Source of the DNA: Sphingomonas aurea
Lineage (GTDB): Bacteria > Pseudomonadota > Alphaproteobacteria > Sphingomonadales > Sphingomonadaceae
Assembly: GCF_030678875.1 (NCBI RefSeq)
Contig: NZ_JAUUDS010000001.1
Location: 434,001 to 498,000, forward strand
Direction: 5' to 3'
Length of the DNA stretch: 64,000 bases
Position 1 is the first letter of the stretch, and each line of letters starts with the position of its first letter. Below, one piece after another: positions 8,235-15,279 of the stretch. The notes under the pieces are model-generated. The model searched no databases. It was given only the letters and a program-made list of their open reading frames with translations, and was not told the DNA's origin. The position numbers and the translations under genes are program-made.

Positions 8235-9811
8235 GTGTAGCGGACCTCGGTCAGGGGGGCGTCGATCATCGGCGCCGTCTTCTGCGCGATGTCGCCGCGG
8301 ATGATGACGTTGATGTCGCGATACTGCGCGTTCTTGATGAAGGCGTTGATGATGTCGACATTGTCCAGGTCGACATAGTTGGTCGAGGTCAGGTCGATCA
8401 TCAGGTTGGCACCGTCCGGCACCAGACCCAGATCCTTCTGCAGCTCGTATTTGTGGATGAAGTACAGGTTACGCCGGGCGCGGACCAGCCAGTCGTTGCC
8501 ATCGTGCGCGACGGTGATCGCGGTGCGGAAGTTGCGAGCGACCACGAAGACGAAGCCAACCGCCATGCCGATCATGATCCCCTCCAGCAGGTCGGTGAAC
8601 AGGATGGCGACGACCGTGACCACCAGCGGCACGAACTGGGTCCAGCCCTGCTTGAAGCGCTCGGCGAACAGCTTGGGCTTGGTCAGCTTGTAGCCGGTGG
8701 CGATCAGTACCGCGGCCAGCGCCGACAGCGGGATCAGGTTCAGCACCGCCGGGATCAGCGCCACCGACAGGAGCAGCCAGGTGCCGTGGAGGAGGGTCGA
8801 GAGCTTGCTCTCCGCGCCCGCATCGACGTTGGCCGACGAGCGGACGATCACCGACGTCACCGGCAGGCCGCCGACCAGGCCGGAGACGATATTGCCGCCG
8901 CCCTGCGCCATCAGCTCCCAGTTCTTGTCGGTGGTGCGGCGCTGCGGATCGATCTCGTCGATCGCCTTGACGCTGAGCAGCGATTCCAGGCTGGCGACGA
9001 TCGCCAGTGTCACGGCGGTGGTCCAGACCGCGCCCATGCCGATCGCCGAGAAGTCGGGCAGCGAGAACAGGTTGACGAACTCGGACGGGCTGCGCGCGAT
9101 CGGCACCTGGACCAGATGACGGTCGAGCAGCTTCCACTCGGGCTTCAGCAGGCCAAGCAGCAGATTGCCGCCCACGCCGATGATGACCACGACGAGCGGG
9201 CCGGGCACGAAGCGCAGCGGCCCCTGCTTGGGACGGGCGCCGTCCCACCAGAACAGAAAGGCGAGGCTGACGCCGGCGATCAGGATCGCGCCGGGGGTGA
9301 CCGACCCGGTGATGCTGTTCCACAGGCGTGAGAAGGTGTTGACGCCGTCGCCGGTGGTGAACTCGAAGATGCCCTCCGCCTCTGAATCATAGCCGACCGC
9401 GTGGGGCACCTGCTTCAGGATCAGGATCAGCCCGATCGCGGCAAGCATCCCGGTGATGACCGAGGACGGCACGAACTCGGCCAGGATACCGGCCCTGGTC
9501 AAGGAAAAGGCGAGCTGCATGACGCCGGCCAGCATCACCGCCAGGGTAAAGACCTGGAAGCTCGGCAGGCTCTCGATCGCGGCCAGCACGATCACGGTCA
9601 GCCCGGCGGCGGGGCCGCTGACCGAAAGCGGCGACTTCGACAGGCCGCCGACGACCAACCCGCCACAGACGCCGGCGATGATCCCGGCGAACAGCGGCGC
9701 CCCCGATGCGAGCGCAACGCCCAGGCACAACGGCAACGCGACCAGGAACACCACGATCGACGAGGGAATGTCGGACCTAGCGGTGGCGAGTAGGGATCTG
9801 GGAGCGGTCAC
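8231..9811 (-). CDS. SulP-family anion (probably bicarbonate) transporter with C-terminal STAS-like region
   Basis: The open frame extends to 9877, but the GTG at 9811 is preceded by AGAGGA at good distance and begins close to the first membrane segment (SSIVVFLVALPLCLGVA), giving 526 residues. Several hydrophobic helices with the SulP signature (SGPAAGLTVIV, NIVSGLVGGLPVTSVIVRSSAN) are followed by a STAS-like cytoplasmic tail (LMIDLTSTNYVDLDNVDIINAFI). The family includes sulfate, dicarboxylate and bicarbonate carriers. The overlapping carbonic anhydrase gene points to bicarbonate. Substrate is inference; family is clear. Confidence 0.9.
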   Translation of the reverse strand: MTAPRSLLATARSDIPSSIVVFLVALPLCLGVALASGAPLFAGIIAGVCGGLVVGGLSKSPLSVSGPAAGLTVIVLAAIESLPSFQVFTLAVMLAGVMQLAFSLTRAGILAEFVPSSVITGMLAAIGLILILKQVPHAVGYDSEAEGIFEFTTGDGVNTFSRLWNSITGSVTPGAILIAGVSLAFLFWWDGARPKQGPLRFVPGPLVVVIIGVGGNLLLGLLKPEWKLLDRHLVQVPIARSPSEFVNLFSLPDFSAIGMGAVWTTAVTLAIVASLESLLSVKAIDEIDPQRRTTDKNWELMAQGGGNIVSGLVGGLPVTSVIVRSSANVDAGAESKLSTLLHGTWLLLSVALIPAVLNLIPLSALAAVLIATGYKLTKPKLFAERFKQGWTQFVPLVVTVVAILFTDLLEGIMIGMAVGFVFVVARNFRTAITVAHDGNDWLVRARRNLYFIHKYELQKDLGLVPDGANLMIDLTSTNYVDLDNVDIINAFIKNAQYRDINVIIRGDIAQKTAPMIDAPLTEVRYT

Positions 9812-9980
9812 CGGGGTTCCTCTGGCTTCACAGCGGCTCACTAGTCCCGGATCGGACGTGAACGCAACATGACACATTCGTCATGTCGCATGATCTATCC
9901 TGCGGCTTTCGCAGGTGCAACGGAGAACCATGGTGGTCAGTGACGGTTGCACCGGCGGCGGACCGGCCTATGTCGCCACG

Positions 9981-10511
9981 ATGGCGTACCGCCCGACACG
10001 ATCGAACGACTGGGGTTTCCCTCGCTGGCGCGGCTATGGCAGCGGCCGTGAGGCGAGGCCGGTGCGGCTGTGCGACCGTGACGGCTGCGAGGAGCCGGGC
10101 GACTGTCCCGCACCGAAATCGCCCAACAACCCGGACCGCTGGTATTTCTGCCGCGAGCACGCCGCGGAGTATAATCGCGGCTGGGACTATTTTCAGGGCC
10201 TGTCCGCCGAGGAAGCCGCCGCGCGCGAGGCGGACGAGCAGCGCGGCGCCAACGGCTATGAACGGTCACGCCATTATGCCTGGAGCGGCCCGGGCGACGG
10301 CAGCCGCTCGCGCGACGAGATGCGCGCGCTGGCGGCGCTGGGGCTGGAGGACGACGCCGATTTCGAGGCGGTCCGCGCGGCGTGGCGGCGGCTGGCCAAG
10401 GAGAACCACCCCGACGTTCGGCCCGGCGACCCCGACGCTGCCGTCCGTTTTCAGGCGGTACAGGCCGCCTACGAGGTGCTGCGCACCGCCGAGGAGCGCC
10501 GCGCGGCGTGA
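9981..10511 (+). CDS. J-domain protein with N-terminal Cys/His-containing region
   Basis: A protein of 176 residues from the ATG at 9981. An ATG at 9930 with a GGAGA upstream is a real alternative and would add 17 residues. The N-terminal half contains a C-x4-C-x4-C cluster (LCDRDGCEEPGDCPAP) and a later FCREH, possibly a metal site. The C-terminal 55 residues are a J domain with the HPD motif (KENHPDV) and the following helix (FQAVQAAYEVL), so it should stimulate a DnaK-type chaperone. The stop overlaps the GTG of the next gene (GTGA). Confidence 0.8.
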   Translation: MAYRPTRSNDWGFPRWRGYGSGREARPVRLCDRDGCEEPGDCPAPKSPNNPDRWYFCREHAAEYNRGWDYFQGLSAEEAAAREADEQRGANGYERSRHYAWSGPGDGSRSRDEMRALAALGLEDDADFEAVRAAWRRLAKENHPDVRPGDPDAAVRFQAVQAAYEVLRTAEERRAA

Positions 10512-10810
10512 CGAAGCGGGCGAAGAGCGAGTGGATCGGCGTGGTGCTGGTCTGCGCGAAATGTTCGAAAAAGGTTGGTGCCTGCTTCGGTCGCGATGGC
10601 GACGAGCCGCTCGCCAAGGCGCTGCGCCGCTACGCTGGCAAGGGACGCAAGGCGAAGGTCGGCGTGGTCGAGACACGCTGCCTGAAACTCTGTCCCAAGC
10701 GGGCGGTGACGGTGGTCGATGCACGCCGTCCGGCCGAATGGCTGGTGGTGGCACCCGGCGAGCCGATCGACGCGCTCGCCGAGCGGCTGGGGATCACGCC
10801 TCAGGCGTAA
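10508..10810 (+). CDS. Thioredoxin-like (2Fe-2S) ferredoxin domain protein
   Basis: A 100-residue protein starting at a GTG that overlaps the stop of the J-domain gene. Four cysteines are arranged as VCAKCSKKVGACFG and, after about 40 residues, RCLKLCPKRAV, which resembles the thioredoxin-fold 2Fe-2S ferredoxins. It may be an electron carrier or a cluster-binding accessory protein. Its 3' end overlaps the convergent sufE gene by ten bases, so an iron-sulfur theme is shared between the neighbours. Confidence 0.72.
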   Translation: MTKRAKSEWIGVVLVCAKCSKKVGACFGRDGDEPLAKALRRYAGKGRKAKVGVVETRCLKLCPKRAVTVVDARRPAEWLVVAPGEPIDALAERLGITPQA

Positions 10811-11208
10811 CGGGCGGCGGTCTCGCGGATCAGGGCGATCATGTTGGGAATGCCCTGCGTCCGGTTGGACGTGAGGTGCCGTTCAATCTCAAAGGGAGAT
10901 AGTTGGGCTTTGATATCGATGGCCAGAACGTCGCAGGGCGGCTGATCTTGGACGAGCTTAAGGATCAAGGCAATGATCCCTTTGGTTATGGCTGAATTGG
11001 AGTCCGCCTTAAAATGTAGAGTTCCGTCAGAGTTAACTGTCGGATATGCCCATACCTGCGAAAGGCAGCCTTTTACTTGAGTTCGCTCTGTTTTCAGAGC
11101 TTCTTCCATTGGCTCAAGCTCGCGGCCCAGGTCAATTATTAGCCGATAACGGTCATCTCGTTCATCGAGAAACTCGTAATCCTCGCGAATGTCGTTGAAG
11201 CTTTGCAT
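10801..11208 (-). CDS. sufE: Cysteine desulfurase sulfur acceptor SufE
   Basis: I use the ATG at 11208 (135 residues); an upstream ATG at 11244 adds a non-conserved leader. The sulfur-accepting cysteine is in VKGCLSQVW (Cys48), followed by the family pattern DSNSAITKGIIALI and HLTSNRTQGIPNM. SufE takes persulfide from SufS for Fe-S cluster assembly. The gene is clearly richer in A and T than its surroundings (for example 10990-11060 and 11090-11200), unlike the GC-rich codon use next to it. It stands alone on the minus strand, without other suf genes in the window. Confidence 0.88.
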   Translation of the reverse strand: MQSFNDIREDYEFLDERDDRYRLIIDLGRELEPMEEALKTERTQVKGCLSQVWAYPTVNSDGTLHFKADSNSAITKGIIALILKLVQDQPPCDVLAIDIKAQLSPFEIERHLTSNRTQGIPNMIALIRETAARYA

Positions 11209-11316
11209 GGTCAACGCGGTATATAGGTCACTTGGCGGCGGCAAGCGTAGACCGCTTGTGCTGAGTGGAGGTGAAGCACAGTACCTTGGCTTAGCGTCTG
11301 CCTCCGCTCAGGTCGT

Positions 11317-11553
11317 TCAGAGGTCCACGCCCGCCGCGATCGCCTCCAGCTTGCGGATCCGCTCCTTCAGGTCGGCAATCTCGATGCGGGCGCCGGCCTG
11401 CGGCACCCCGACCGGGTCGACGCTGCGATCCATCTCGCTGCGCTTCAGCTGCAGCCAGCCGCGCCATCCGGCGAGGCCGCCTGCGACGACCATGCCCAAG
11501 CCGGCCAGGCCCGACAGCGACAGGGTAACGGTGGTGAAGGGATCGGGGGTCAT
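11317..11553 (-). CDS. Small membrane protein with C-terminal coiled coil, last gene of the extended psp operon
   Basis: A 78-residue protein with a hydrophobic segment at residues about 8-30 (TLSLSGLAGLGMVVAGGLAG) and a charged helix at the end (ADLKERIRKLEAIAAG). It has a strong ribosome site (AAGGAGG, seven to eight bases before ATG). The same layout, one membrane helix then a coiled coil with an R-x-x-x-LE-x-I core, is seen in PspB and the next three genes. I know no function. As the fifth such protein in a row it most likely joins the envelope-stress complex. Confidence 0.72.
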   Translation of the reverse strand: MTPDPFTTVTLSLSGLAGLGMVVAGGLAGWRGWLQLKRSEMDRSVDPVGVPQAGARIEIADLKERIRKLEAIAAGVDL

Positions 11554-11567
11554 CGGTCCGCCTCCTT

Positions 11568-11810
11568 TCAGCGGTCGCGCAGCCGCTCGATCTCGCGATC
11601 GAGCCCGAGGCTGCCGTGGTTGTCGGTGATGACGCGCTCCAGCACGGCGACGCGTTCCTTCAGTTGCCGGACCTCGTCCTGCGCGCGCATCGCGTCGGCG
11701 CTCTGGACGGCGTTGCCCTGGCTATGCGCCTTGGCGGTCAGATAGCGCGAGATGATCTTGCTGACCGAGACGATCAGGATGATCGCGACGACCATCGAAA
11801 AGGGATTCAT
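11568..11810 (-). CDS. PspB-like small membrane protein
   Basis: An 80-residue protein: membrane helix at residues about 4-20 (FSMVVAIILIVSVSKII), a short linker, then a coiled coil QLKERVAVLERVITD and the terminal REIERLR. The ribosome site GGGGAG lies about eight bases before the ATG. The coiled coil closely matches those of PspB (RLEDRLNTVERIV) and of the next gene upstream (RLEQRVRVLERIV). Spacing to neighbours is short (14 and 27 bases), in keeping with one transcript. Confidence 0.75.
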   Translation of the reverse strand: MNPFSMVVAIILIVSVSKIISRYLTAKAHSQGNAVQSADAMRAQDEVRQLKERVAVLERVITDNHGSLGLDREIERLRDR

Positions 11811-11837
11811 GTTATCCGCTCCCCAGATTGATGAGGT

Positions 11838-12122
11838 TCAGTTGATTTGTGGCGTCGCCGCAGGGCCGCGCAGCCGTTCGATTTCGTTGGACAGGTCGTG
11901 ACCCTTGTCGGTCACGATCCGCTCCAGCACCCGCACCCGCTGCTCCAGCCGCTCGGTCTGGGCGGCATATTGCGCCGCCTTTTCCGCCGTCTGCGCCGTC
12001 AGGGCGTCGGCCATCGTCTCTTTGTGCTTCAGCCACCGCTTGAAGGCGTCGCCGCCGACCCCGACGATCACCGGCAAGCCGACGACGATCAGGAAGAAGC
12101 TGAGTATGAACCAGGCGTCCAT
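11838..12122 (-). CDS. PspB-like small membrane protein
   Basis: A 94-residue protein with a strongly hydrophobic N-terminus (AWFILSFFLIVVGLPVIVGVGG; compare PspB FIFVGLPWIIL), a Lys/Arg-rich turn (KRWLKHKE) and a coiled coil (TERLEQRVRVLERIVTD) ending in NEIERLR. This is the clearest PspB resemblance in the group: the membrane part shares the VGLP motif as well as the coiled coil. It is preceded by GAGGG. Function unknown; a second PspB in the stress complex is a reasonable inference. Confidence 0.77.
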   Translation of the reverse strand: MDAWFILSFFLIVVGLPVIVGVGGDAFKRWLKHKETMADALTAQTAEKAAQYAAQTERLEQRVRVLERIVTDKGHDLSNEIERLRGPAATPQIN

Positions 12123-12148
12123 GATCGCGATCCCTCAGAACAGTGGGT

Positions 12149-12439
12149 TCAGCGCAGCGCGTCGATGGCGCGGGCGGTGCGTTCGGCGGGGTCGGTGGCG
12201 ATGCGTTCCAGGACCGCGATCCGCTCCTCCAGCCGGCTCACCTGGCCGTTCAGCTTGTCGTTCTCCGCGGTCAGCAGCTGCATCTTGCGACTGTCGTCGA
12301 TCCGGCCGCTGCCGTCGGTCGTGCCCCAGTCGTTGGTCGGCGCGTAGCCGTGCTTGGCGCGGATCCAGTTGTTGATGATCCAACCGCCGGTCGACATCGC
12401 GATGATCGCGAGGACGAAGAAAGGTCCACCCCATTCCAT
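12149..12439 (-). CDS. PspB-like small membrane protein with longer coiled coil
   Basis: A 96-residue protein from the ATG at 12439 (GGGAG upstream). The membrane helix spans residues about 5-25 (GPFFVLAIIAMSTGGWIIN). A polar linker with Gly, Asn and Asp follows, then a helix starting MQLLTAENDKLNGQV and the shared core RLEERIAVLERIATD, ending in AIDALR. The end of the protein copies that of PspC (NEIDALR), encoded just upstream. Gap to pspC is 31 bases. Confidence 0.75.
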   Translation of the reverse strand: MEWGGPFFVLAIIAMSTGGWIINNWIRAKHGYAPTNDWGTTDGSGRIDDSRKMQLLTAENDKLNGQVSRLEERIAVLERIATDPAERTARAIDALR

Positions 12440-12470
12440 TGCGATAACTCCCCTGTGATGCCGTTGCGCC

Positions 12471-12848
12471 TCAGCGCAGCGCGTCGATCTCGTTGGCCAG
12501 CTGTGTGTTGCGGCTGGTGAAATGGGTTTCCATGTCGGCCAGGCGCCGGTCGATGTCGCGCAGCTTGCTGCGCACCTCGGCACTGGACCGCTTGGGATTG
12601 GAGCGGACGCCCTGCCAGAACTTGGCATCGTCCTGCGTCTCATAGAGGCCGACCGGCTTGGGATCGACGATCCACGCGACGACCATATAGGCCACCACCA
12701 GCCACCATTGCTGGGCGATCACGGTCATGCCCGTGATGCCGAGCCGGACCCAGAGGACGTCGATGCCGGTATAGTCGGCGATCCCGGCGCAGACGCCCTT
12801 CCACTTGGCGTCCTGCTTGTTCAGGTAGAATTGGGTACGGGCGGCCAT
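12471..12848 (-). CDS. pspC: Phage-shock protein C (PspC domain) with C-terminal coiled coil
   Basis: The ATG at 12848 sits one base after the pspB stop, giving 125 residues; an ATG at 12866 inside pspB is less likely. The PspC domain is at the N-terminus: KWKGVCAGIADYTGIDVLWVRL, then a membrane segment (ITGMTVIAQQWWLVVAYMVVAWIV). The C-terminal third is a predicted coiled coil (KLRDIDRRLADMETHF) ending in NEIDALR, the same type of tail as in the small downstream proteins. PspC with PspB senses inner-membrane stress and binds PspA. Confidence 0.9.
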   Translation of the reverse strand: MAARTQFYLNKQDAKWKGVCAGIADYTGIDVLWVRLGITGMTVIAQQWWLVVAYMVVAWIVDPKPVGLYETQDDAKFWQGVRSNPKRSSAEVRSKLRDIDRRLADMETHFTSRNTQLANEIDALR

Positions 12849-12849
12849 C

Positions 12850-13161
12850 TCAGTTGCTCCGGTCAAGGTTGCGGTCGAGGCGATATTGCGGCTGGTCCTG
12901 CGGGGCGTTCAGCCCGGGCTTCCAGTTGGGCCCAGGGGTGCCAAGCCCCGGCTTCCAGTCGGGATTGTCGGCGGCGACGATGCGCTCGACGGTGTTCAGG
13001 CGATCCTCCAGGCGGCGGGCGAGATTGTACATCTCATCGAGCATCCGCTCGTCCTCCTCGGTGATCTTCGGCGCCCGCTTCCACTGCGAGACATAGTGGA
13101 GGATGATCCAGGGCAGGCCGACGAAGATGAAGCCGCACACAAAGACGGTGGTCAGGTCCAT
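12850..13161 (-). CDS. pspB: Phage-shock protein B (PspB)
   Basis: A 103-residue protein with a membrane helix (VFVCGFIFVGLPWIILHYV) and the PspB coiled coil (LARRLEDRLNTVERIVAADNPDW). The C-terminus is extended by a Pro/Gly/Trp-containing tail with two similar units (DWKPGLGTPG and NWKPGLNAPQ). It lies two bases from pspA, with GGAGGG before the ATG. PspB works with PspC in the inner membrane to relieve PspA inhibition of PspF. Confidence 0.93.
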   Translation of the reverse strand: MDLTTVFVCGFIFVGLPWIILHYVSQWKRAPKITEEDERMLDEMYNLARRLEDRLNTVERIVAADNPDWKPGLGTPGPNWKPGLNAPQDQPQYRLDRNLDRSN

Positions 13162-13162
13162 G

Positions 13163-13831
13163 TCAGCCCTCCGTCTTGTTCAGGCGCGCCTTCAGCGCGG
13201 CCAGTTCGGCATCCACCCGGTCGCTCTGGCGCAGCTCGGCAATCTCGTCCTCCAGGCTCTTGGTCACACCCAGGCCCATCGCCTCGGCGCGTCCCTCCGC
13301 CTCGTCGGCGCGGCGCTCCAGCTCGCCGAAGCGGCTGAACGCCTCCTGCGTCTTCGGCCCGGCATACATGTCGCGCAGGCGATAGCGGTTGTTGGCGCTC
13401 TCCAGACGGGTCTGGATCGACGACTGCTTGTTGCGCGCCTCGCGCAGGCGACCCTGCAGCTTGGCGATGTCCTCTTCCGACGCGCGCAGCGCATCGTCGA
13501 GCACCTGGATCTCGGCCTTTAGCTGGTCGGCCATGTCGGTCGCCTTCTGGCGCTCGACCAGGGCCGCCTTGGCCAGGTCCTCGCGGTCCTTGGACAGGGC
13601 CAGTTCCGCCTTCTCGGTCCAGTTCGCCTGAAGCTGTTCCAGCTTCGTGATGTGGCGGCGCATTTCCTTCTGGTCGGCGATGGTGCGGGCCGCAGAGGCG
13701 CGAACCTCGACCAGCGTTTCCTCCATCTCGAGGATAATCATCCGGATCATCTTGGCCGGGTCTTCCGCCTTGTCGAGCAGGTCGGCGAAATTGGCGGCGA
13801 CGATGTCGCGGGTTCGGCTGAAGATTCCCAT
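13163..13831 (-). CDS. pspA: Phage-shock protein A (PspA/IM30 family)
   Basis: The start at 13831 (222 residues) is set by AGGAG six bases upstream and by the conserved MGIFSRTRDIVAANFADLLDKAEDP N-terminus; an ATG three bases earlier is also possible. The rest is an almost continuous coiled coil, as in all ESCRT-III-like PspA proteins. PspA coats and stabilises damaged membrane and inhibits the activator PspF. It is followed by pspB, pspC and four small membrane genes on the same strand. Confidence 0.95.
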   Translation of the reverse strand: MGIFSRTRDIVAANFADLLDKAEDPAKMIRMIILEMEETLVEVRASAARTIADQKEMRRHITKLEQLQANWTEKAELALSKDREDLAKAALVERQKATDMADQLKAEIQVLDDALRASEEDIAKLQGRLREARNKQSSIQTRLESANNRYRLRDMYAGPKTQEAFSRFGELERRADEAEGRAEAMGLGVTKSLEDEIAELRQSDRVDAELAALKARLNKTEG

Positions 13832-13868
13832 CATGAACTCCTGAGGGGCGGAAATGGCATTCATCGGC

Positions 13869-14012
13869 TTATGCCATGAAGCGGGTGGTGCTGGCGACAG
13901 CGCCGTTGCCACCGTGCGCGGTCGCCGGGCCGACCGCGCTGACGATCAGCGTGGCGCTGGTCACGACGGTCAGGGCGAGGGCGGCGAGCTTGCGGGCGAA
14001 ATCGTTGAACAT
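13869..14012 (-). CDS. 47-residue small protein, first ORF of the psp transcript
   Basis: An ORF of 47 codons between the sigma54-type promoter and pspA. It starts MFNDFARKLAALALTVV, continues as one hydrophobic helix (to about residue 30, ending VGPATAHG) and ends in a short polar tail. GGAGG lies five bases before the ATG, which is one of the best ribosome sites in the region. The pattern could be a single-pass membrane peptide or a signal peptide with a tiny mature part (cleavage near ATA-HGG). No function known. Confidence 0.65.
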   Translation of the reverse strand: MFNDFARKLAALALTVVTSATLIVSAVGPATAHGGNGAVASTTRFMA

Positions 14013-14064
14013 GGGGTCCTCCGTGATGCTGTGTGTGTCCGCCGAGGCGGTATGCCGACAGCAT

Positions 14065-14080
14065 TGCAGGTGGCGTGCCA
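14065..14080 (-). promoter_or_regulatory. Sigma54-type (-24/-12) promoter of the psp operon
   Basis: On the minus strand the bases read TGGCACG-CCAC-CTGCA, matching the sigma54 consensus TGGCACG-N4-TTGCA at all but one position. The expected start of transcription is near 14054, about 42 bases before the 47-residue ORF and in front of pspA. The divergent pspF encodes a sigma54 activator, which fits exactly. Confidence 0.87.
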
Positions 14081-14094
14081 GTTTTTAAAACGAC

Positions 14095-14122
14095 GATTTT
14101 ACAACGGGATATGAGATTTTAC
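14095..14122. promoter_or_regulatory. Candidate PspF upstream activating sites (two GATTTTAC repeats)
   Basis: The octamer GATTTTAC occurs at 14095-14102 and again at 14115-14122, 20 bases apart (about two helical turns), between the sigma54 promoter and pspF. This would be a natural place for PspF to bind and to control both its own gene and the psp operon. It is only a repeat-based guess; the sites lie closer to the promoter than in Escherichia coli. Confidence 0.35.
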
Positions 14123-14180
14123 CGTCGGCGAAGAGGCGGGCGACTTGCGCAGGATTGGGATTTTGCGCCAATCATTGGGA

Positions 14181-15215
14181 ATGGAACGGACTAGCCAGGT
14201 GATCGGCCAGTCGGGGGCGTTCCTCGATGCCCTCGAACGCGCCAGCCGTGCGGCGGCACTCGACCGTCCCGTGCTCGTCATCGGCGAGCGGGGGACGGGC
14301 AAGGAACTCGTGGCCGAGCGGCTCCACCGCCTGAGCCCACGCTGGGATCAGCCGCTGGTCGTGATGAACTGCGCCGCGCTGCCCGAGACGCTGATCGAGG
14401 CCGAGCTGTTCGGGCACGAGGCGGGCGCCTTCACCGGCGCAACCAAGGCGCGGACGGGGCGGTTCGAGGAGGCGGACGGCGGTACGTTGTTTCTCGACGA
14501 GCTGGGCACCCTGTCGATGGGCGCGCAGGAGCGGCTGCTGCGCGCGGTCGAATATGGCGAGATCACCCGGATCGGCTCGTCGCGGCCGGTGCGGGTCGAT
14601 GTCCGCATCGTCGCTGCCACCAACGAGCATCTGCCCGACAAGGTCGACGCGCACGAATTCCGCGCCGACCTACTCGACCGGCTGTCGTTCGAGGTCGTGA
14701 CGCTGCCACCGTTGCGCAGCCGCGCCGGCGATATCCACGTCCTGGCGGATCATTTCGGGCGACGGATGGCGGCCGAACTGGGACGCGAGCGCTGGCTGGG
14801 CTTCGGTCCCGCGGCAGTCGAGCAGCTGACCCGCTATCGCTGGCCCGGCAATGTCCGCGAACTGCGGAACGTCGTCGAGCGCGCGGTCTATCGCTGGGAG
14901 GAGCGGGGGGCGATCGACCATATCGAGATCGATCCGTTCGCCTCACCCTATCGCCCGCAGACCCGCGCCGCTGCCCGGCCAGAGGCGCCCGCGGCGGCTC
15001 CGCCACCCGTGACGGACGACGAGGAAGTGACCGCGTGCGAGGTCGGCCCGTCCGACTTCAAGTCGCGCGTCGCCGCCTTCGAGCGCGACCTGCTCGCCCG
15101 CAGCCTGGCCGAGCATCGCTTCAACCAGCGCCAGACCGCCGAGGCGCTCGGCCTGTCCTACGACCAGCTGCGCCACGCCTTGCGGCGACACGATCTCATC
15201 GGAACGGTTGCGTAA
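14181..15215 (+). CDS. pspF: Psp operon transcriptional activator PspF (sigma54-dependent AAA+)
   Basis: I use the ATG at 14181 (344 residues); a TTG at 14145 is an in-frame alternative. There is no N-terminal sensory domain, as usual for PspF. The AAA+ core begins at once, with Walker A GERGTGKE (residues 35-42), the sigma54-contact loop GAFTGA (82-87), Walker B GGTLFLDEL and RYRWPGNVRELRN. A Pro/Ala-rich linker leads to a Fis-type helix-turn-helix (NQRQTAEALGLSYDQLRHAL). It drives the divergent psp operon and is held inactive by PspA. Confidence 0.94.
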   Translation: MERTSQVIGQSGAFLDALERASRAAALDRPVLVIGERGTGKELVAERLHRLSPRWDQPLVVMNCAALPETLIEAELFGHEAGAFTGATKARTGRFEEADGGTLFLDELGTLSMGAQERLLRAVEYGEITRIGSSRPVRVDVRIVAATNEHLPDKVDAHEFRADLLDRLSFEVVTLPPLRSRAGDIHVLADHFGRRMAAELGRERWLGFGPAAVEQLTRYRWPGNVRELRNVVERAVYRWEERGAIDHIEIDPFASPYRPQTRAAARPEAPAAAPPPVTDDEEVTACEVGPSDFKSRVAAFERDLLARSLAEHRFNQRQTAEALGLSYDQLRHALRRHDLIGTVA

Positions 15216-15279
15216 CGCCGCGCCTCGGACCAATTGAGGGCCCCACGCGTTTGCCGTGCGACCAATCAGGAGAAGCCAG

